Assembly (NCBI RefSeq): GCF_001294335.1
Contig: NZ_LGKG01000151.1
Coordinates: 42,312-106,311 of the forward strand
Source: Streptomyces chattanoogensis
Lineage (GTDB): Bacteria > Actinomycetota > Actinomycetes > Streptomycetales > Streptomycetaceae
Reading direction: 5' to 3'
DNA: 64,000 bases
The stretch's first letter is position 1, and the number at the start of each line of letters is the position of its first letter. This document shows positions 44,742 to 53,670 of this stretch, in pieces. The notes below the pieces were generated by a model that made no database searches, was not told where the DNA came from, and was given only the letters and a program-made list of their open reading frames with translations. The position numbers and the translations under genes are program-made.

Positions 44742-45215
44742 ATGCCGCAGATCACCCCCAACCTCTGGTTCGACACCCAGAGCGTGGAGGCCGCCGAGTT
44801 CTACTGCTCGGTCTTCCCGAACTCGAAGATCAAGAACATCTCCTACTACACCGAAGCCGGTCCCCGGCCCGCAGGCACCGTGCTGACCGTTGACTTCTCC
44901 CTCGACGGCCAGGACTACGTCGCGATCAACGGCGGCCCCGAGTTCACGTTCAGTGAGGCCATCTCGCTGATGATCACCTGCAAGGACCAGGAGGAGATCG
45001 ACTACTACTGGAACAAGCTCACCGAGGGCGGCGAGGAGGGCCCCTGCGGCTGGCTGAAGGACAGGTACGGCCTGTCCTGGCAGGTCGCCCCCGCCGGCAT
45101 GGCCGAGCTGATGAGCGACCCGGATCAGTCCCGCGCCACCCGCGCCATGCAGGCCATGCTGGGCATGAAGAAGATCGACATGGCGGCGCTGCAGGCGGCG
45201 GCCGATCAGGGCTGA
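44742..45215 (+). CDS. PhnB-like VOC-fold protein
   Basis: A 157-aa protein after ACAGGAGG: PQITPNLWFDTQSVEAAEFYCSVFPNS at the start, then ISLMITCKDQEEIDYYWNKL and GWLKDRYGLSWQV. This is the 3-demethylubiquinone-9-methyltransferase-like (PhnB) branch of the vicinal-oxygen-chelate fold. The family is usually annotated as enzymes, but substrates are unknown. It is a single-gene unit. Confidence 0.9.
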   Translation: MPQITPNLWFDTQSVEAAEFYCSVFPNSKIKNISYYTEAGPRPAGTVLTVDFSLDGQDYVAINGGPEFTFSEAISLMITCKDQEEIDYYWNKLTEGGEEGPCGWLKDRYGLSWQVAPAGMAELMSDPDQSRATRAMQAMLGMKKIDMAALQAAADQG

Positions 45216-45444
45216 CGGACACGGCCGGGGCGGCGCCGGCGGCGCCGCCGGGTTCGCCGCGCCAGCCAGGTGCACGGTGCACGGTGCTCCAACGGTGAGC
45301 CCACCGACCACTTCGACGCCGGGTCCGGACGCGGTGCGAGCCACCTGACCGTCGTTCAACTCGCATCTGCGCCCGGCGACTTCGGCGCTGGCCTACCTCG
45401 ACAAGGCCGAGCAGCGGCATGCCCGTGCGGCGCCGTCCACACGA

Positions 45445-45462
45445 CGGCAATCCTTGTTGCCG
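45445..45462. promoter_or_regulatory. Palindrome before XRE-cupin gene
   Basis: CGGCAA-TCCTTG-TTGCCG, 6-bp arms, 21 nt upstream of the ATG at 45484. It probably is the autoregulatory site of the XRE-cupin protein. Confidence 0.5.
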
Positions 45463-45483
45463 TTTCCGGGAAGAGCGGGTGCA

Positions 45484-46092
45484 ATGGACGGCGTGGAGCA
45501 TTCACCTGACATCGCCCGAGCCCTGACCGAGGTCGGCCCCCGCCTCAAGCGCCTGCGTACGGAGCGGGGCGTGACCCTGGCGGCGCTGTCCGAGGCCACC
45601 GGTATCTCCAAGAGCACCCTGTCCCGCCTGGAGTCCGGCGGGCGCCGCCCCAGCCTGGAGCTGCTGCTCCCCATCGCCCAGGCCCACCAGGTCCCGCTGG
45701 ACGAGCTGGTCGGCGCCCCCGAGGTCGGCGACCCCCGCATCCGCCTCACGCCCAAGCACGTGAACGGCAATGTCGTGCTGCCGCTGACCCGGCAGACCGG
45801 CCCGCTGCAGACCTTCAAGATGGTGCTGCCGGCCTCGCGGAACACGCCGGAGCCCTGTACCCACGAGGGTTACGAGTGGCTGTACGTCCTCTCGGGACGC
45901 CTGCGTCTGATCCTGGCCGACCACGACCTGGTCCTGGAAGCGGGCGAGGCGGCCGAGTTCGACACCCGGCTGCCGCACTGGTTCGGCAGCACCGGCGACG
46001 GCCCGGTCGAGCTGCTCAGCCTCTTCGGCCGCCAGGGCGAGCGCATGCACGTACGCGCCAAGCCCCGCGCCCGCAGCAAGCCCCAGGACTGA
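45484..46092 (+). CDS. XRE-cupin transcriptional regulator
   Basis: A 202-aa regulator. An XRE helix-turn-helix (residues 14-70: LKRLRTERGVTLAALSEATGISKSTLSRLE) is followed by a cupin sensor domain (about 95-190: TCTHEGYEWLYVLSGRLRLI region and EAGEAAEFDTRLPHWFG). This family senses small metabolites and controls nearby detoxification or amino-acid genes. The target is not obvious; a terminator follows directly. Confidence 0.92.
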   Translation: MDGVEHSPDIARALTEVGPRLKRLRTERGVTLAALSEATGISKSTLSRLESGGRRPSLELLLPIAQAHQVPLDELVGAPEVGDPRIRLTPKHVNGNVVLPLTRQTGPLQTFKMVLPASRNTPEPCTHEGYEWLYVLSGRLRLILADHDLVLEAGEAAEFDTRLPHWFGSTGDGPVELLSLFGRQGERMHVRAKPRARSKPQD

Positions 46093-46105
46093 CCGCCGAA
46101 CGCCG

Positions 46106-46133
46106 CGGCCCGCTGCCTGACGGCAGCGGGCCG
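46106..46133. terminator. Hairpin terminator
   Basis: CGGCCCGCTGCC - TGAC - GGCAGCGGGCCG, a perfect 12-bp stem 13 nt after the XRE-cupin stop. It lies between convergent genes and can act in both directions. Confidence 0.85.
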
Positions 46134-46186
46134 GAAGATCTCTCCGCAGGGGCCGGCCCCGGAAGGGGACGCGGGGAGCAGCCCGC

Positions 46187-46408
46187 CTACTTCAGCGCCA
46201 GCCAAGCGGCCCCCGCCACCACCAGGACCGCGACGATCACGCCGAGGATCACGCCCACGCGCGCCCCGCCGCTGCTCTCCTGCGCCACCGCGCGACGGCT
46301 GCCGGGGCCCTGAGGGGCGCCGCCCTCGTCCACAAACGCGCGGAACATCTGGGTGCTGCCCGCCGGGTCGTAGTTGCCGCCGGCCTGGTTCTGGGGGTTG
46401 GTCGCCAT
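46187..46408 (-). CDS. Small C-tail-anchored membrane protein
   Basis: A 73-aa protein from ATG 46408. A hydrophilic Asn/Gln/Gly-rich part (residues 1-50) is followed by one C-terminal TM helix VGVILGVIVAVLVVAGAAWL. No family is recognised with confidence. Similar small proteins are common in Streptomyces. It is convergent with the XRE-cupin gene. Confidence 0.72.
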   Translation of the reverse strand: MATNPQNQAGGNYDPAGSTQMFRAFVDEGGAPQGPGSRRAVAQESSGGARVGVILGVIVAVLVVAGAAWLALK

Positions 46409-46558
46409 GGGCAAGGACCCTAGCGAACTGCGCGTCCGAGGGGCACCCCTGGGGCGTGTACCCACATGACCTGCACCTTTACCCCACCAGGCGGGGCCGC
46501 TGACGGCCGCCCGGCCCAGACTTTTGACTCGCTTTACCCCCGGACGCCCCAAAACAGT

Positions 46559-46600
46559 TTGCCTTCGGCAACCAACCTCATCTATGGTTGCCTCAAGCAA
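46559..46600. promoter_or_regulatory. Two TTGC-N5-GCAA sites upstream of MarR/MFS operon
   Basis: TTGC-CTTCG-GCAA (46559-46571) and TTGC-CTCAA-GCAA (46588-46600) share identical half-sites with centres 29 bp apart, nearly three helical turns. They lie upstream of the marR-like start and fit autoregulation of the MarR-MFS operon. Confidence 0.75.
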
Positions 46601-46706
46601 CAAAGCTGAAGACGTGATGCCCGGACATGACGCGCAGCAAAGACACGAAGCACGACACCACGACATGCCGTGCACAGACATGACGTGCAGACGCGTGGAG
46701 GAGCCC

Positions 46707-47198
46707 GTGGCCGCTCACAGTCAGTACGAAGAGCTGGCCAGGCAACTCAGCGCCATCGGCGCCGTCAAGCGCGAGATGGGCCGGATCCTGCCCCAGTGCT
46801 GCCCGCCCGCATCGGCCGGCGTGCTCACCCTCCTCGACCGGCACGGCGAGATGCGGATGAGCCAGCTGGCCGAGCTGCTCGCCATCGACATGTCGGTGAC
46901 CAGCCGGCATGTCGCCCATGTCGCCGAGCGCGGCTGGATCGAGCGCCGGCCCGATCCGGCGGACAAGCGGTCGCGGCTGCTGCGCCTGACCCCGAGCGGC
47001 CGGGAGCTCCTCGCGGAGCTCTCCGAGCGTTACACCCAGACCCTCGCCCGGTACCTGCACGACTGGACCGACACCGACGTCGGGCACCTCGTCGAGCTGC
47101 TCGCCAGGCTCCGTACGAGCTTCGGCGACTGCCGCACCCGGGCCCCGTACGACCCCCTCGACTCCCCGACCTCCCCCGCCCGTACACCCACGGGATGA
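46707..47198 (+). CDS. MarR-family regulator of MFS exporter
   Basis: A 163-aa protein from GTG 46707, after GTGGAGGAG. The winged helix reads RMSQLAELLAIDMSVTSRHVAHVA and ERRPDPADKRSRLLRLTPSG. Longer starts (ATG 46620 or 46584) would run into the operator region, so the GTG is preferred. It is directly followed by the exporter gene and probably represses both. Two TTGC-N5-GCAA palindromes lie upstream. Confidence 0.9.
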   Translation: MAAHSQYEELARQLSAIGAVKREMGRILPQCCPPASAGVLTLLDRHGEMRMSQLAELLAIDMSVTSRHVAHVAERGWIERRPDPADKRSRLLRLTPSGRELLAELSERYTQTLARYLHDWTDTDVGHLVELLARLRTSFGDCRTRAPYDPLDSPTSPARTPTG

Positions 47199-47218
47199 CA
47201 AGGAACCAAAGGAACCAC

Positions 47219-49792
47219 ATGGCTACGACCACACCAGCCGGTGTGCGGGGCGGCCACGCCAAGCACGGAGGCGGCGGACACCACGCCTCCGACGGGGCCC
47301 CCATGACGCACCGTCAGATCATGGAGGCGCTGTCCGGGCTGCTGCTCGGCATGTTCGTCGCCATCCTCTCGTCGACGATCGTCTCGAACGCGCTGCCCGA
47401 GATCATTCACGATCTGGACGGCGGGCAGAGCGCCTACACCTGGGTCGTCACCGCCGCGCTGCTGGCGATGACGGCGTCCACCCCGCTCTGGGGCAAGCTC
47501 TCCGACCTCTTCAGCAAGAAGCTGCTGGTCCAGTTCGCGCTCGTCATCTACGTCGCGGGCTCGGTCGTCGCCGGGCTGTCGCAGAACACCGGCATGCTGA
47601 TCGCCTGCCGTGTGGTGCAGGGCATAGGCGTGGGCGGCCTGTCCGCCCTGGCCCAGATCGTCATGGCCGCCATGATCTCGCCGCGGGAGCGCGGCCGGTA
47701 CAGCGGCTACCTCGGCGCCACCTTCGCCGTCGCCACCGTCGGCGGCCCGCTGCTCGGCGGTGTCATCACCGACACCAGCTGGCTCGGCTGGCGCTGGTGC
47801 TTCTACGTGGGTGTGCCGTTCGCCGTCATCGCCCTGATCGTTCTCCAGAAGACCCTGAAGCTGCCGGTCGTCAAGCGCGAGGGCGTCAAGGTCGACTGGG
47901 CGGGCGCGTTCTTCATCACCGCGGCGGTCTCGCTGCTGCTGGTGTGGGTGACGCTGGCCGGCGACAAGTACGACTGGATGTCGTGGCAGACCGCCGCGAT
48001 GGTCGGCGGCGCGGTCGTGCTCGGCGCGGTCTTCGTCCTCGTCGAGTCCAAGGCCAAGGAGCCGATCATCCCGTTGCGGCTGTTCCGCAACAAGACGATC
48101 ACCCTGGCCTCGATGGCCTCGCTGTTCGTCGGTATCGCGATGTTCACCGGCACCGTCTTCTTCAGCCAGTACTTCCAGCTGGCGCGCGACAAGTCGCCCA
48201 CCATGTCCGGCATCATGACCATCCCGATGATCGGCGGGCTGTTCGTCTCCTCGACGGTCTCGGGCCAGGTCATCACCAAGACCGGCCGCTGGAAGGCCTG
48301 GCTGGTCACCGGTGGCGTGCTGCTGACCGCCGGCCTCGGCCTGCTGGGCACCATCCGCTACGACACCGAGTACTGGCACATCGCGATCTTCATGGCCCTG
48401 ATGGGCCTGGGCATCGGCATGATGATGCAGAACCTGGTCCTGGCGACCCAGAACCAGGTCGCCCCCGAGGACCTCGGAGCCGCCTCGTCCGTCGTGACGT
48501 TCTTCCGCTCCCTCGGCGGCGCGGTGGGTGTCTCGGCCCTCGGTGCGGTCCTCGCCAACCGCGTCACCCACTACGTCAAGGACGGGCTGGCCGAACTCGG
48601 CCCCAAGGCCGCCAAGGCCGCCGCACACGCCACCGGCAACAGCGGCGGCATCCCGGACCTGGACGCCCTCCCGGCGCCGCTGCGCACCGTCATGGAGAGC
48701 GCCTACGGCCACGGCGTCGCCGATGTGTTCCTCTACGCGGCGCCCTGCGCGCTGCTCGCCTTCCTCGTCACCCTGTTCATCAAGGAGGTCGCGTTGAAGA
48801 CGCGTGGCGGACTGGCCCAGAGCTCGGAGACGGCCGAGACCACCCCCTCGACCGCCCCTGCCGACTCCGCCTCCGCGCCCGTCGCCGAGGAGCGGGAGCC
48901 GGCCCTGGTGGGCGCCCCGGTCACCGGCGACGACAACGGGCACGGCCACACCCCGTCCTGGGCCCAGCCCGCCGCCGCGGCCCAGCCCCTGGCGGCGTAC
49001 GCCTCCGTCGGCGGCGACACCCCGCCCGGCCCCGCGATCCACGGCTTCGTCCGCAACGCGGAGGGCAATCCGGTCCCCCGCTCCGCCGTCACGCTGATCT
49101 CGCTCAGCGGCCGGCAGCTGGGCCGCTCCGTCGCCCAGGCCAATGGCTCGTACGTGCTGAACGCCCCCGGCGCCGGGTCGTACGTCCTGATCGCCGCGGC
49201 CGACGGCCACCAGCCGCAGGCCTCCACGGTCGTCGTCGGCGACCAGCCCCACGGCTACGACATCCTGCTCAGCGGCACCAGCGGCCTGACCGGCCAGGTC
49301 CGCAGCGCGGCCACCGGCGCACCGGTCGACGGTGCGATGGTCGTCGTCACGGACGTCCGCGGCGAGGTGCTGGCCACCGGAAAGACCAACGCCGAGGGCT
49401 ACTTCGCCTTCGACGAGCTGGCGCCCGGCACCTTCACCGTCGCCGTGAACGCCGCCGACCACCGCCCGGCCGCGCTGCCGGTCGAGGTCGGCGGCCAGGG
49501 CACCACCCGTATCGAGGTCGAGCTGCTGTCCGGCGCGCGGGTGCAGGGCCTCGTACGGGCCGGAGCCGACCGCGCCCCGCTGGCCGACGCCCGCGTCACG
49601 CTGGTGGACGCGGCGGGCAACGTCGTGGCGACCTCCACCACCGGGGCGGACGGCGCCTACGCCTTCACCGACCTGGACGCCGGCGACTACACGGTCATCG
49701 CGAGCGGCTACCCGCCGGTCGCCACCGGCCTGACGGTCGACGCCCGCGGGATCGACGGCCACGACGTCGAGCTCGCACACCCGGGGGAGTAA
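47219..49792 (+). CDS. MFS exporter (DHA2) with three C-terminal carboxypeptidase-regulatory-like domains
   Basis: An 857-aa protein starting at ATG 47219. Residues about 30-530 form a 14-TM DHA2 transporter: IMEALSGLLLGMFVAILSST, motif A GKLSDLFSKKLLVQ and CRVVQGIGVGGLSAL. After a Pro/Ala linker come three repeats of about 75 aa, each of Cna-B/carboxypeptidase-regulatory type (for example HGFVRNAEGNPVPRSAVTL, TGQVRSAATGAPVDGAMVV and QGLVRAGADRAPLADARVTL). Such beta-sandwich repeats on a transporter are unusual; they could bind substrate or partners. The gene ends at a strong terminator and is followed by a YceI protein with the same domain. Confidence 0.9.
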   Translation: MATTTPAGVRGGHAKHGGGGHHASDGAPMTHRQIMEALSGLLLGMFVAILSSTIVSNALPEIIHDLDGGQSAYTWVVTAALLAMTASTPLWGKLSDLFSKKLLVQFALVIYVAGSVVAGLSQNTGMLIACRVVQGIGVGGLSALAQIVMAAMISPRERGRYSGYLGATFAVATVGGPLLGGVITDTSWLGWRWCFYVGVPFAVIALIVLQKTLKLPVVKREGVKVDWAGAFFITAAVSLLLVWVTLAGDKYDWMSWQTAAMVGGAVVLGAVFVLVESKAKEPIIPLRLFRNKTITLASMASLFVGIAMFTGTVFFSQYFQLARDKSPTMSGIMTIPMIGGLFVSSTVSGQVITKTGRWKAWLVTGGVLLTAGLGLLGTIRYDTEYWHIAIFMALMGLGIGMMMQNLVLATQNQVAPEDLGAASSVVTFFRSLGGAVGVSALGAVLANRVTHYVKDGLAELGPKAAKAAAHATGNSGGIPDLDALPAPLRTVMESAYGHGVADVFLYAAPCALLAFLVTLFIKEVALKTRGGLAQSSETAETTPSTAPADSASAPVAEEREPALVGAPVTGDDNGHGHTPSWAQPAAAAQPLAAYASVGGDTPPGPAIHGFVRNAEGNPVPRSAVTLISLSGRQLGRSVAQANGSYVLNAPGAGSYVLIAAADGHQPQASTVVVGDQPHGYDILLSGTSGLTGQVRSAATGAPVDGAMVVVTDVRGEVLATGKTNAEGYFAFDELAPGTFTVAVNAADHRPAALPVEVGGQGTTRIEVELLSGARVQGLVRAGADRAPLADARVTLVDAAGNVVATSTTGADGAYAFTDLDAGDYTVIASGYPPVATGLTVDARGIDGHDVELAHPGE

Positions 49793-49804
49793 CCCCTCAA
49801 TACC

Positions 49805-49847
49805 CCGGACCGGGGCGCGCTTTGAGCGGAGGAGCGCCCCGGTCCGG
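49805..49847 (+). terminator. Hairpin terminator after MFS gene
   Basis: CCGGACCGGGGCGC and GCGCCCCGGTCCGG form a perfect 14-bp stem around a 15-nt loop, starting 12 nt past the stop. Confidence 0.85.
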
Positions 49848-49952
49848 CCCCCAGGGCTCCGGCGGCGGCGCTGCGCACAGGCAGGGGACGGCCTGCACGC
49901 CGCCGTCCGGAGCCCGATTTTTTTTCGTACCAGGCAAAAAACGGGAGAGGCA

Positions 49953-50795
49953 ATGACTTCGAGCGGCGCGGGAGCTGCCGGACTGCGGGCCCAGGTCCGC
50001 ACGCGGGACGGCTGGGCCGTCCAGCACGCCGTACTGACCGTCACCGATATGACGGGTGCACAGGTGCTGCGCGCGGCGGCCGACGAGGAGGGCGCGGTCC
50101 GCAGCGAACAGCCGCTGCCGGCCGGTCCGTACACGGTCATCGCGACGGCGGTCGGCTACGCCCCGGCCGCCTCCAGCGCCATCGTGACGGCGAGCGGCCG
50201 CATGGACGTGGGCACCGTCGTCCTCGCCCGCCAGGGCGGCGCGGAACTGCCGCCCCCCGGCCCCTGGACCATCGACCCCATGCACTCCACCGTGGCCGCG
50301 GTCGCCCAGCACCTGGGCATCTCCAGCGTGCACGGCCGGTTCACCGAGTTCGGCGGCCGGATCGAGATCGCCGAGGACCTGGCGAAGTCGCGCGTCGAGG
50401 CGTCCATCAAGGCCGCCTCCATCGACACCGGGAACGGCATGCGCGACGGCCACCTGCGCTCGGAGGACTTCCTGAACGTGGCGGAGTTCCCGGAGCTCAC
50501 CTACCGCAGCGAAGGCCTCTCCCCGGCCGGCCCCGACCGCTGGACCGTCCACGGCGAGCTCTCCCTGCACGGCGTCGTCCGCCCCGTCGACCTCAGCCTG
50601 AGCTACCTCGGCACCGGCCCCGACCCGTGGGGCGGCGTCCGCGCGGCCTTCCGCGCCACCGCCGAACTGCGCCGCGAGGACTTCAAGATGAACTACAACC
50701 AGGTCGTGGCGGCCGGCATCGCGGCGATCGGGACGACGCTCAAGGTCGAGCTCGACATCCAGGCGGTGCAGGGGGAGAGCCTGCCGATGGGGTGA
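49953..50795 (+). CDS. YceI-family protein with N-terminal Cna-B-like domain
   Basis: A 280-aa protein. Residues 8-90 form a carboxypeptidase-regulatory-like domain (RAQVRTRDGWAVQHAVLTVTD, LPAGPYTVIATAVGYAPA) like those on the MFS exporter just upstream. Residues 100-278 are a YceI lipocalin-like barrel: WTIDPMHSTVAAVAQHLGISS, GHLRSEDFLNVAEFPELTYRS and FKMNYNQVVAAG. YceI proteins bind isoprenoid or lipid-like ligands. No signal peptide is seen, so it is probably cytosolic. An unusual T8 run and CAAAAAACGGGAGAGG precede the start. Confidence 0.92.
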   Translation: MTSSGAGAAGLRAQVRTRDGWAVQHAVLTVTDMTGAQVLRAAADEEGAVRSEQPLPAGPYTVIATAVGYAPAASSAIVTASGRMDVGTVVLARQGGAELPPPGPWTIDPMHSTVAAVAQHLGISSVHGRFTEFGGRIEIAEDLAKSRVEASIKAASIDTGNGMRDGHLRSEDFLNVAEFPELTYRSEGLSPAGPDRWTVHGELSLHGVVRPVDLSLSYLGTGPDPWGGVRAAFRATAELRREDFKMNYNQVVAAGIAAIGTTLKVELDIQAVQGESLPMG

Positions 50796-51110
50796 CCGGT
50801 GACGCGCCGCGGCGGCGGCCCCGCGGCCCGGGGCGAGCCGCCGCCAGGAGTGCACCTCTCCGGCGTAACCGCTGCCGTGGTCCCAGCCGTCCGGATCCTC
50901 CGCCCACGGCCCGTCCTCGTCCCCGAGCTCACACGAGTCGAATCCGTCGGCCGCGGCCTGGTTCTCCGGGTCTTCCCCGGTGCCGTTTCCCCTGCTCACC
51001 ACCGTGTTAGCCAGACATTAGCGGAGCGGCAGCCTCCCGACAGCGGCCCCGGTCAGAGTGGATGACGTACCAAGGAGACAACGACACCAACCGCCCCCGG
51101 GGGACCCGAA
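50796..51110. other. Gene-free stretch between YceI and DUF4232 genes
   Basis: No gene is called. On the minus strand a frame opening at 51002 reads about 65 acidic, protein-like residues (with AAADGFDSCELGDEDGPW). It then continues as meaningless antisense through the YceI gene, so it may be a remnant or chance. The right end carries the promoter and AGGAG-type site (about 51070) for the lipoprotein gene. Confidence 0.5.
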
Positions 51111-51848
51111 ATGAGCTCCAGCACCACTCGCACCGCTCGCCGCCGCACCCTGCGCATCGCCGTCGCGGCCCTGACCGCAGCCGCCGGCCTCACCCTGACC
51201 GCCTGCTCCGGCTCGGACGCCACCGACGCGAAGCCCGCGGGCCGGACGGACACGAGCGCGGCCGCCCCCGGGTCGAGCGGCGCGGACTCCTCCGCCGGAT
51301 CGCAGGGCTCCGGCGCCAAGACGGACCCCGGTGCCCACCCCGACAAGGCGGGCTCCGCGGGCAACCAGTCGGGCAAGCAGTCGGGCGGTGGCCAGGCCGC
51401 CAACGGCGGCAAGGCGGGCTCGGGCGTCCAGCGCTGCCACACCTCCGGCCTGAAGGCGTCGTTCGCCACGGGCGGCGATGCGGCCCCGGACCCGAACGCG
51501 AGCGGCTCGACGACCACCAGCGTCGTGCTGACCAACAAGGGCAGCAGCACCTGCGTGATCGGCGGCTTCGCCGGCGTGGACCTCAAGTCCGAGAACGGCG
51601 GCGAGCGCTGGTCGCTGGCCCGCTCGTCGGCCAAGCACGGCTCGATCACCCTGAAGCCCGGCGACAGCACCGACTTCACGATCAACGTCGTCATGACCAA
51701 GGAGGACAAGGGCTTCTACCAGCCCGCCTTCGCGGACGTCACCCCGCCCAACGAGACCAAGTCGATCACCATCAAGTGGCCCTGGGGCACGCTCGTCGAC
51801 CAGCGCGGCGCCACCCACCCGGGCACCTTCGTCAACCCCATCGGCTGA
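51111..51848 (+). CDS. DUF4232 lipoprotein
   Basis: A 245-aa secreted lipoprotein. A basic start and hydrophobic core end in lipobox LTAC (Cys32). A Gly/Ser/Ala-rich linker runs to about residue 105, then the DUF4232 domain: CHTSGLKASFATGGDAAPDP, TSVVLTNKGSSTCVIGGFAG and SITIKWPWGTLVDQRGATHP, with two conserved Cys. The family is abundant on streptomycete surfaces; function unknown. Confidence 0.92.
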   Translation: MSSSTTRTARRRTLRIAVAALTAAAGLTLTACSGSDATDAKPAGRTDTSAAAPGSSGADSSAGSQGSGAKTDPGAHPDKAGSAGNQSGKQSGGGQAANGGKAGSGVQRCHTSGLKASFATGGDAAPDPNASGSTTTSVVLTNKGSSTCVIGGFAGVDLKSENGGERWSLARSSAKHGSITLKPGDSTDFTINVVMTKEDKGFYQPAFADVTPPNETKSITIKWPWGTLVDQRGATHPGTFVNPIG

Positions 51849-51964
51849 CCACCTGGAACGGCCTGCCGCCGTAGGTCCGCCGGTCAGGAAAATTGCGTCG
51901 AATGCCGAGCGGACCTCTGAAAAGCTGCGGGGCGCCCCTGTGTATGACGCGAAAGGGAAAGCCC

Positions 51965-52375
51965 GTGCCCCGTGCCGTTACGTTGATCCGCTCCGCCTCC
52001 CTGTCCGGCGTCGCCGAGTACGCCTACGCGGCCACGGCACCGGCTGAGTCCCGGCTGATCTTTCTCGCCGGTGCGTGTCCGCTGAACCAGGACGGCTCGA
52101 CCGCAGCGGTCGGGGACTTCGCCGGCCAGGCGGCCAAGGCCCTGGAGAACATGCGGACCGCGCTCGCGGACGCCGGCGCGGAGCTGGCGGACGTCATCAG
52201 CACCCGCGTCCTGGTCGCCTCCCAGCGGCAGCCGGACCTGGTGACCGCGTGGGAGGTCGTCCGGGACGCGTTCGGCGCCCACGATGTCCCGTCCACATTG
52301 ATGGGCGTCACCGTGCTCGGCTACCACGACCAGCTCGTGGAGATCGAAGCCGTGGCAGCCGTCCTTGATTCCTGA
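51965..52375 (+). CDS. RidA/YjgF-family protein
   Basis: A 136-aa protein from GTG 51965 after GAAAGGGAAA. Key parts are IFLAGACPLNQDGSTAAVGD, AAKALENMRTALADAGAELADVIST and RVLVASQRQPDLVTAWEVVRD, the RidA fold. RidA enzymes hydrolyse reactive enamine/imine intermediates. The Arg of the active site appears as TRVLV in place, and the final strand is LVEIEAVAAV. It is a single gene. Confidence 0.88.
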   Translation: MPRAVTLIRSASLSGVAEYAYAATAPAESRLIFLAGACPLNQDGSTAAVGDFAGQAAKALENMRTALADAGAELADVISTRVLVASQRQPDLVTAWEVVRDAFGAHDVPSTLMGVTVLGYHDQLVEIEAVAAVLDS

Positions 52376-52616
52376 GCCGGCAGAACGTCTGCGGCGGCGC
52401 GACGTCGTGCGAACCCCGGTACAGGCCGGCGGCCCCTAGCACACACCCCGCTCCCCCGCCCCCGATTTCGGTCCAGATCGAATAGATGGTGCGACCCCGG
52501 CTACTCGGGCAAACTGCCTGTCGCGACGGCGAGTACGGCCCCCTCGTGCCGCGGCCGCGGCAGGGTGCCGTACGTCACGTCGCGCGAAAGGACCACGAAC
52601 CACAGGGGGAACAACC

Positions 52617-52994
52617 ATGCGCAAGATCACCAGGGCCGCCGCGGCACTCGCACTGGCCGTCGGTGCCACCACCATGGTCACCGCGACCAACGCCAGCGCC
52701 GCCCCGGCGGAGGGCACCGTGCACGGCTGTCAGGCCGGGGCCTTCTGCATCTACCCGCAGGACGCCGGCTGGAACAACGACCGCCCGTCGCACCAGTTCT
52801 TCAGCTACGGGGCCCACAACCTGTCGAACCAGGTCGGCAACCACATGATCTTCAACAACCAGACCGGCGGCGCCTGGGCCCGCACCTGCACCGGCTACAA
52901 CGGCACCGGCGACTGCCAGGGCTGGATGGCCGCCGGCCAGTACTTCGTCAAGGACCTGACGCCGATCAACTCGGTTCTGCTGATCCGGCAGTAG
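52617..52994 (+). CDS. Secreted peptidase-inhibitor I36-like protein
   Basis: A 125-aa secreted protein. The signal peptide runs to about residue 30 (TNASAAPAEG). The mature part has CQAGAFCIYPQDAGWNNDR, FFSYGAHNLSNQVGNHMIFN and CTGYNGTGDCQGW, with four Cys for two disulfides. This matches the I36/SMI family of Streptomyces metalloproteinase inhibitors. GGGGGAAC precedes the ATG. A terminator follows. Confidence 0.9.
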   Translation: MRKITRAAAALALAVGATTMVTATNASAAPAEGTVHGCQAGAFCIYPQDAGWNNDRPSHQFFSYGAHNLSNQVGNHMIFNNQTGGAWARTCTGYNGTGDCQGWMAAGQYFVKDLTPINSVLLIRQ

Positions 52995-53020
52995 CCGTTG
53001 ACCCGCTAACCGTCGACCCG

Positions 53021-53055
53021 TTCGGGCCGGGCCTCCGTTGTGGGGCCCGGCCCGA
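53021..53055. terminator. Hairpin terminator
   Basis: CGGGCCGGGCCTC (53023-53035) and GGGGCCCGGCCCG (53042-53054) form a 12-13 bp stem between the convergent inhibitor and AhpD-like genes. Confidence 0.82.
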
Positions 53056-53100
53056 TCCGTCGCGGCTGTCGCGTGACACCGCCCCCGCGGCCGCTCTTCG

Positions 53101-53574
53101 CTATGCGAACTGGCCGGGCCGGTAGTCGCCGGCGGGCTGCTGGACGATGACGTTCAGGCGGTTGAAGGTGTTGATGAGGGCGATGGTCGACACCAGGGCG
53201 GCGAGCTGCTCCTCGTCGAAGTGCTTGGCGGCGTTCGCCCAGGCATCCTCCGTGACCCCGCCGGCCGCGTCGGCGATGCGGGTCCCCTGCTCCGTCAGCT
53301 CCAGAGCGGCGCGCTCGGCATCGGTGAACACCGTGGCCTCCCGCCAGGCCGCGACCAGGTTGAGGCGGGTCGAGGTCTCCCCTGCGTGCGCGGCGTCCTT
53401 GGCGTGCATGTCGGTGCAGAAACCGCAGCCGTTGATCTGACTGGCCCGGAGCTTCACCAGCTCCTGCGTCGCAAGCGGCAGCGTCGAGTCCGCGAGCACC
53501 TTGCCCGCGGCGACGATGTGCTTCCCGAACTTGGCTGCGACCGGGCTGGTGAAAAGGTTCAGACGGGCTTCCAT
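53101..53574 (-). CDS. AhpD-like carboxymuconolactone decarboxylase-family protein
   Basis: A 157-aa helical protein from ATG 53574. The redox motif INGCGFCTDMHAKDA has the CxxC and following His of AhpD-type alkylhydroperoxidases. The C-terminal VSTIALINTFNRLNVI is typical of the group. It probably reduces peroxides or works as a thiol oxidoreductase. Confidence 0.9.
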   Translation of the reverse strand: MEARLNLFTSPVAAKFGKHIVAAGKVLADSTLPLATQELVKLRASQINGCGFCTDMHAKDAAHAGETSTRLNLVAAWREATVFTDAERAALELTEQGTRIADAAGGVTEDAWANAAKHFDEEQLAALVSTIALINTFNRLNVIVQQPAGDYRPGQFA

Positions 53575-53670
53575 GGTGCACTCCTTGCCGTTGCTGGCGG
53601 ATACACCTCTATGACGGGGCAGCGCGGCGAGGTGTGACACGGCCGAAGGTGACGCGCGTCTCATCCCCAC

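Noticed and set aside
49919..49928. T-run taken as a Rho-independent terminator tail
   Set aside because: The T8 run at about 49919 lies over 70 nt past the perfect hairpin at 49805-49847 and has no stem directly before it.
47030..50140. 1036-codon open frame on the minus strand
   Set aside because: Antisense shadow of the MFS-Cna-B gene; low-complexity Gly/Arg/Asp content and no motifs.
49797..51002. Minus-strand frame with a protein-like acidic first 65 residues
   Set aside because: After those residues it is only antisense of the YceI gene. The start part alone has no stop or homologue I recognise; kept only as a remark on the gap.
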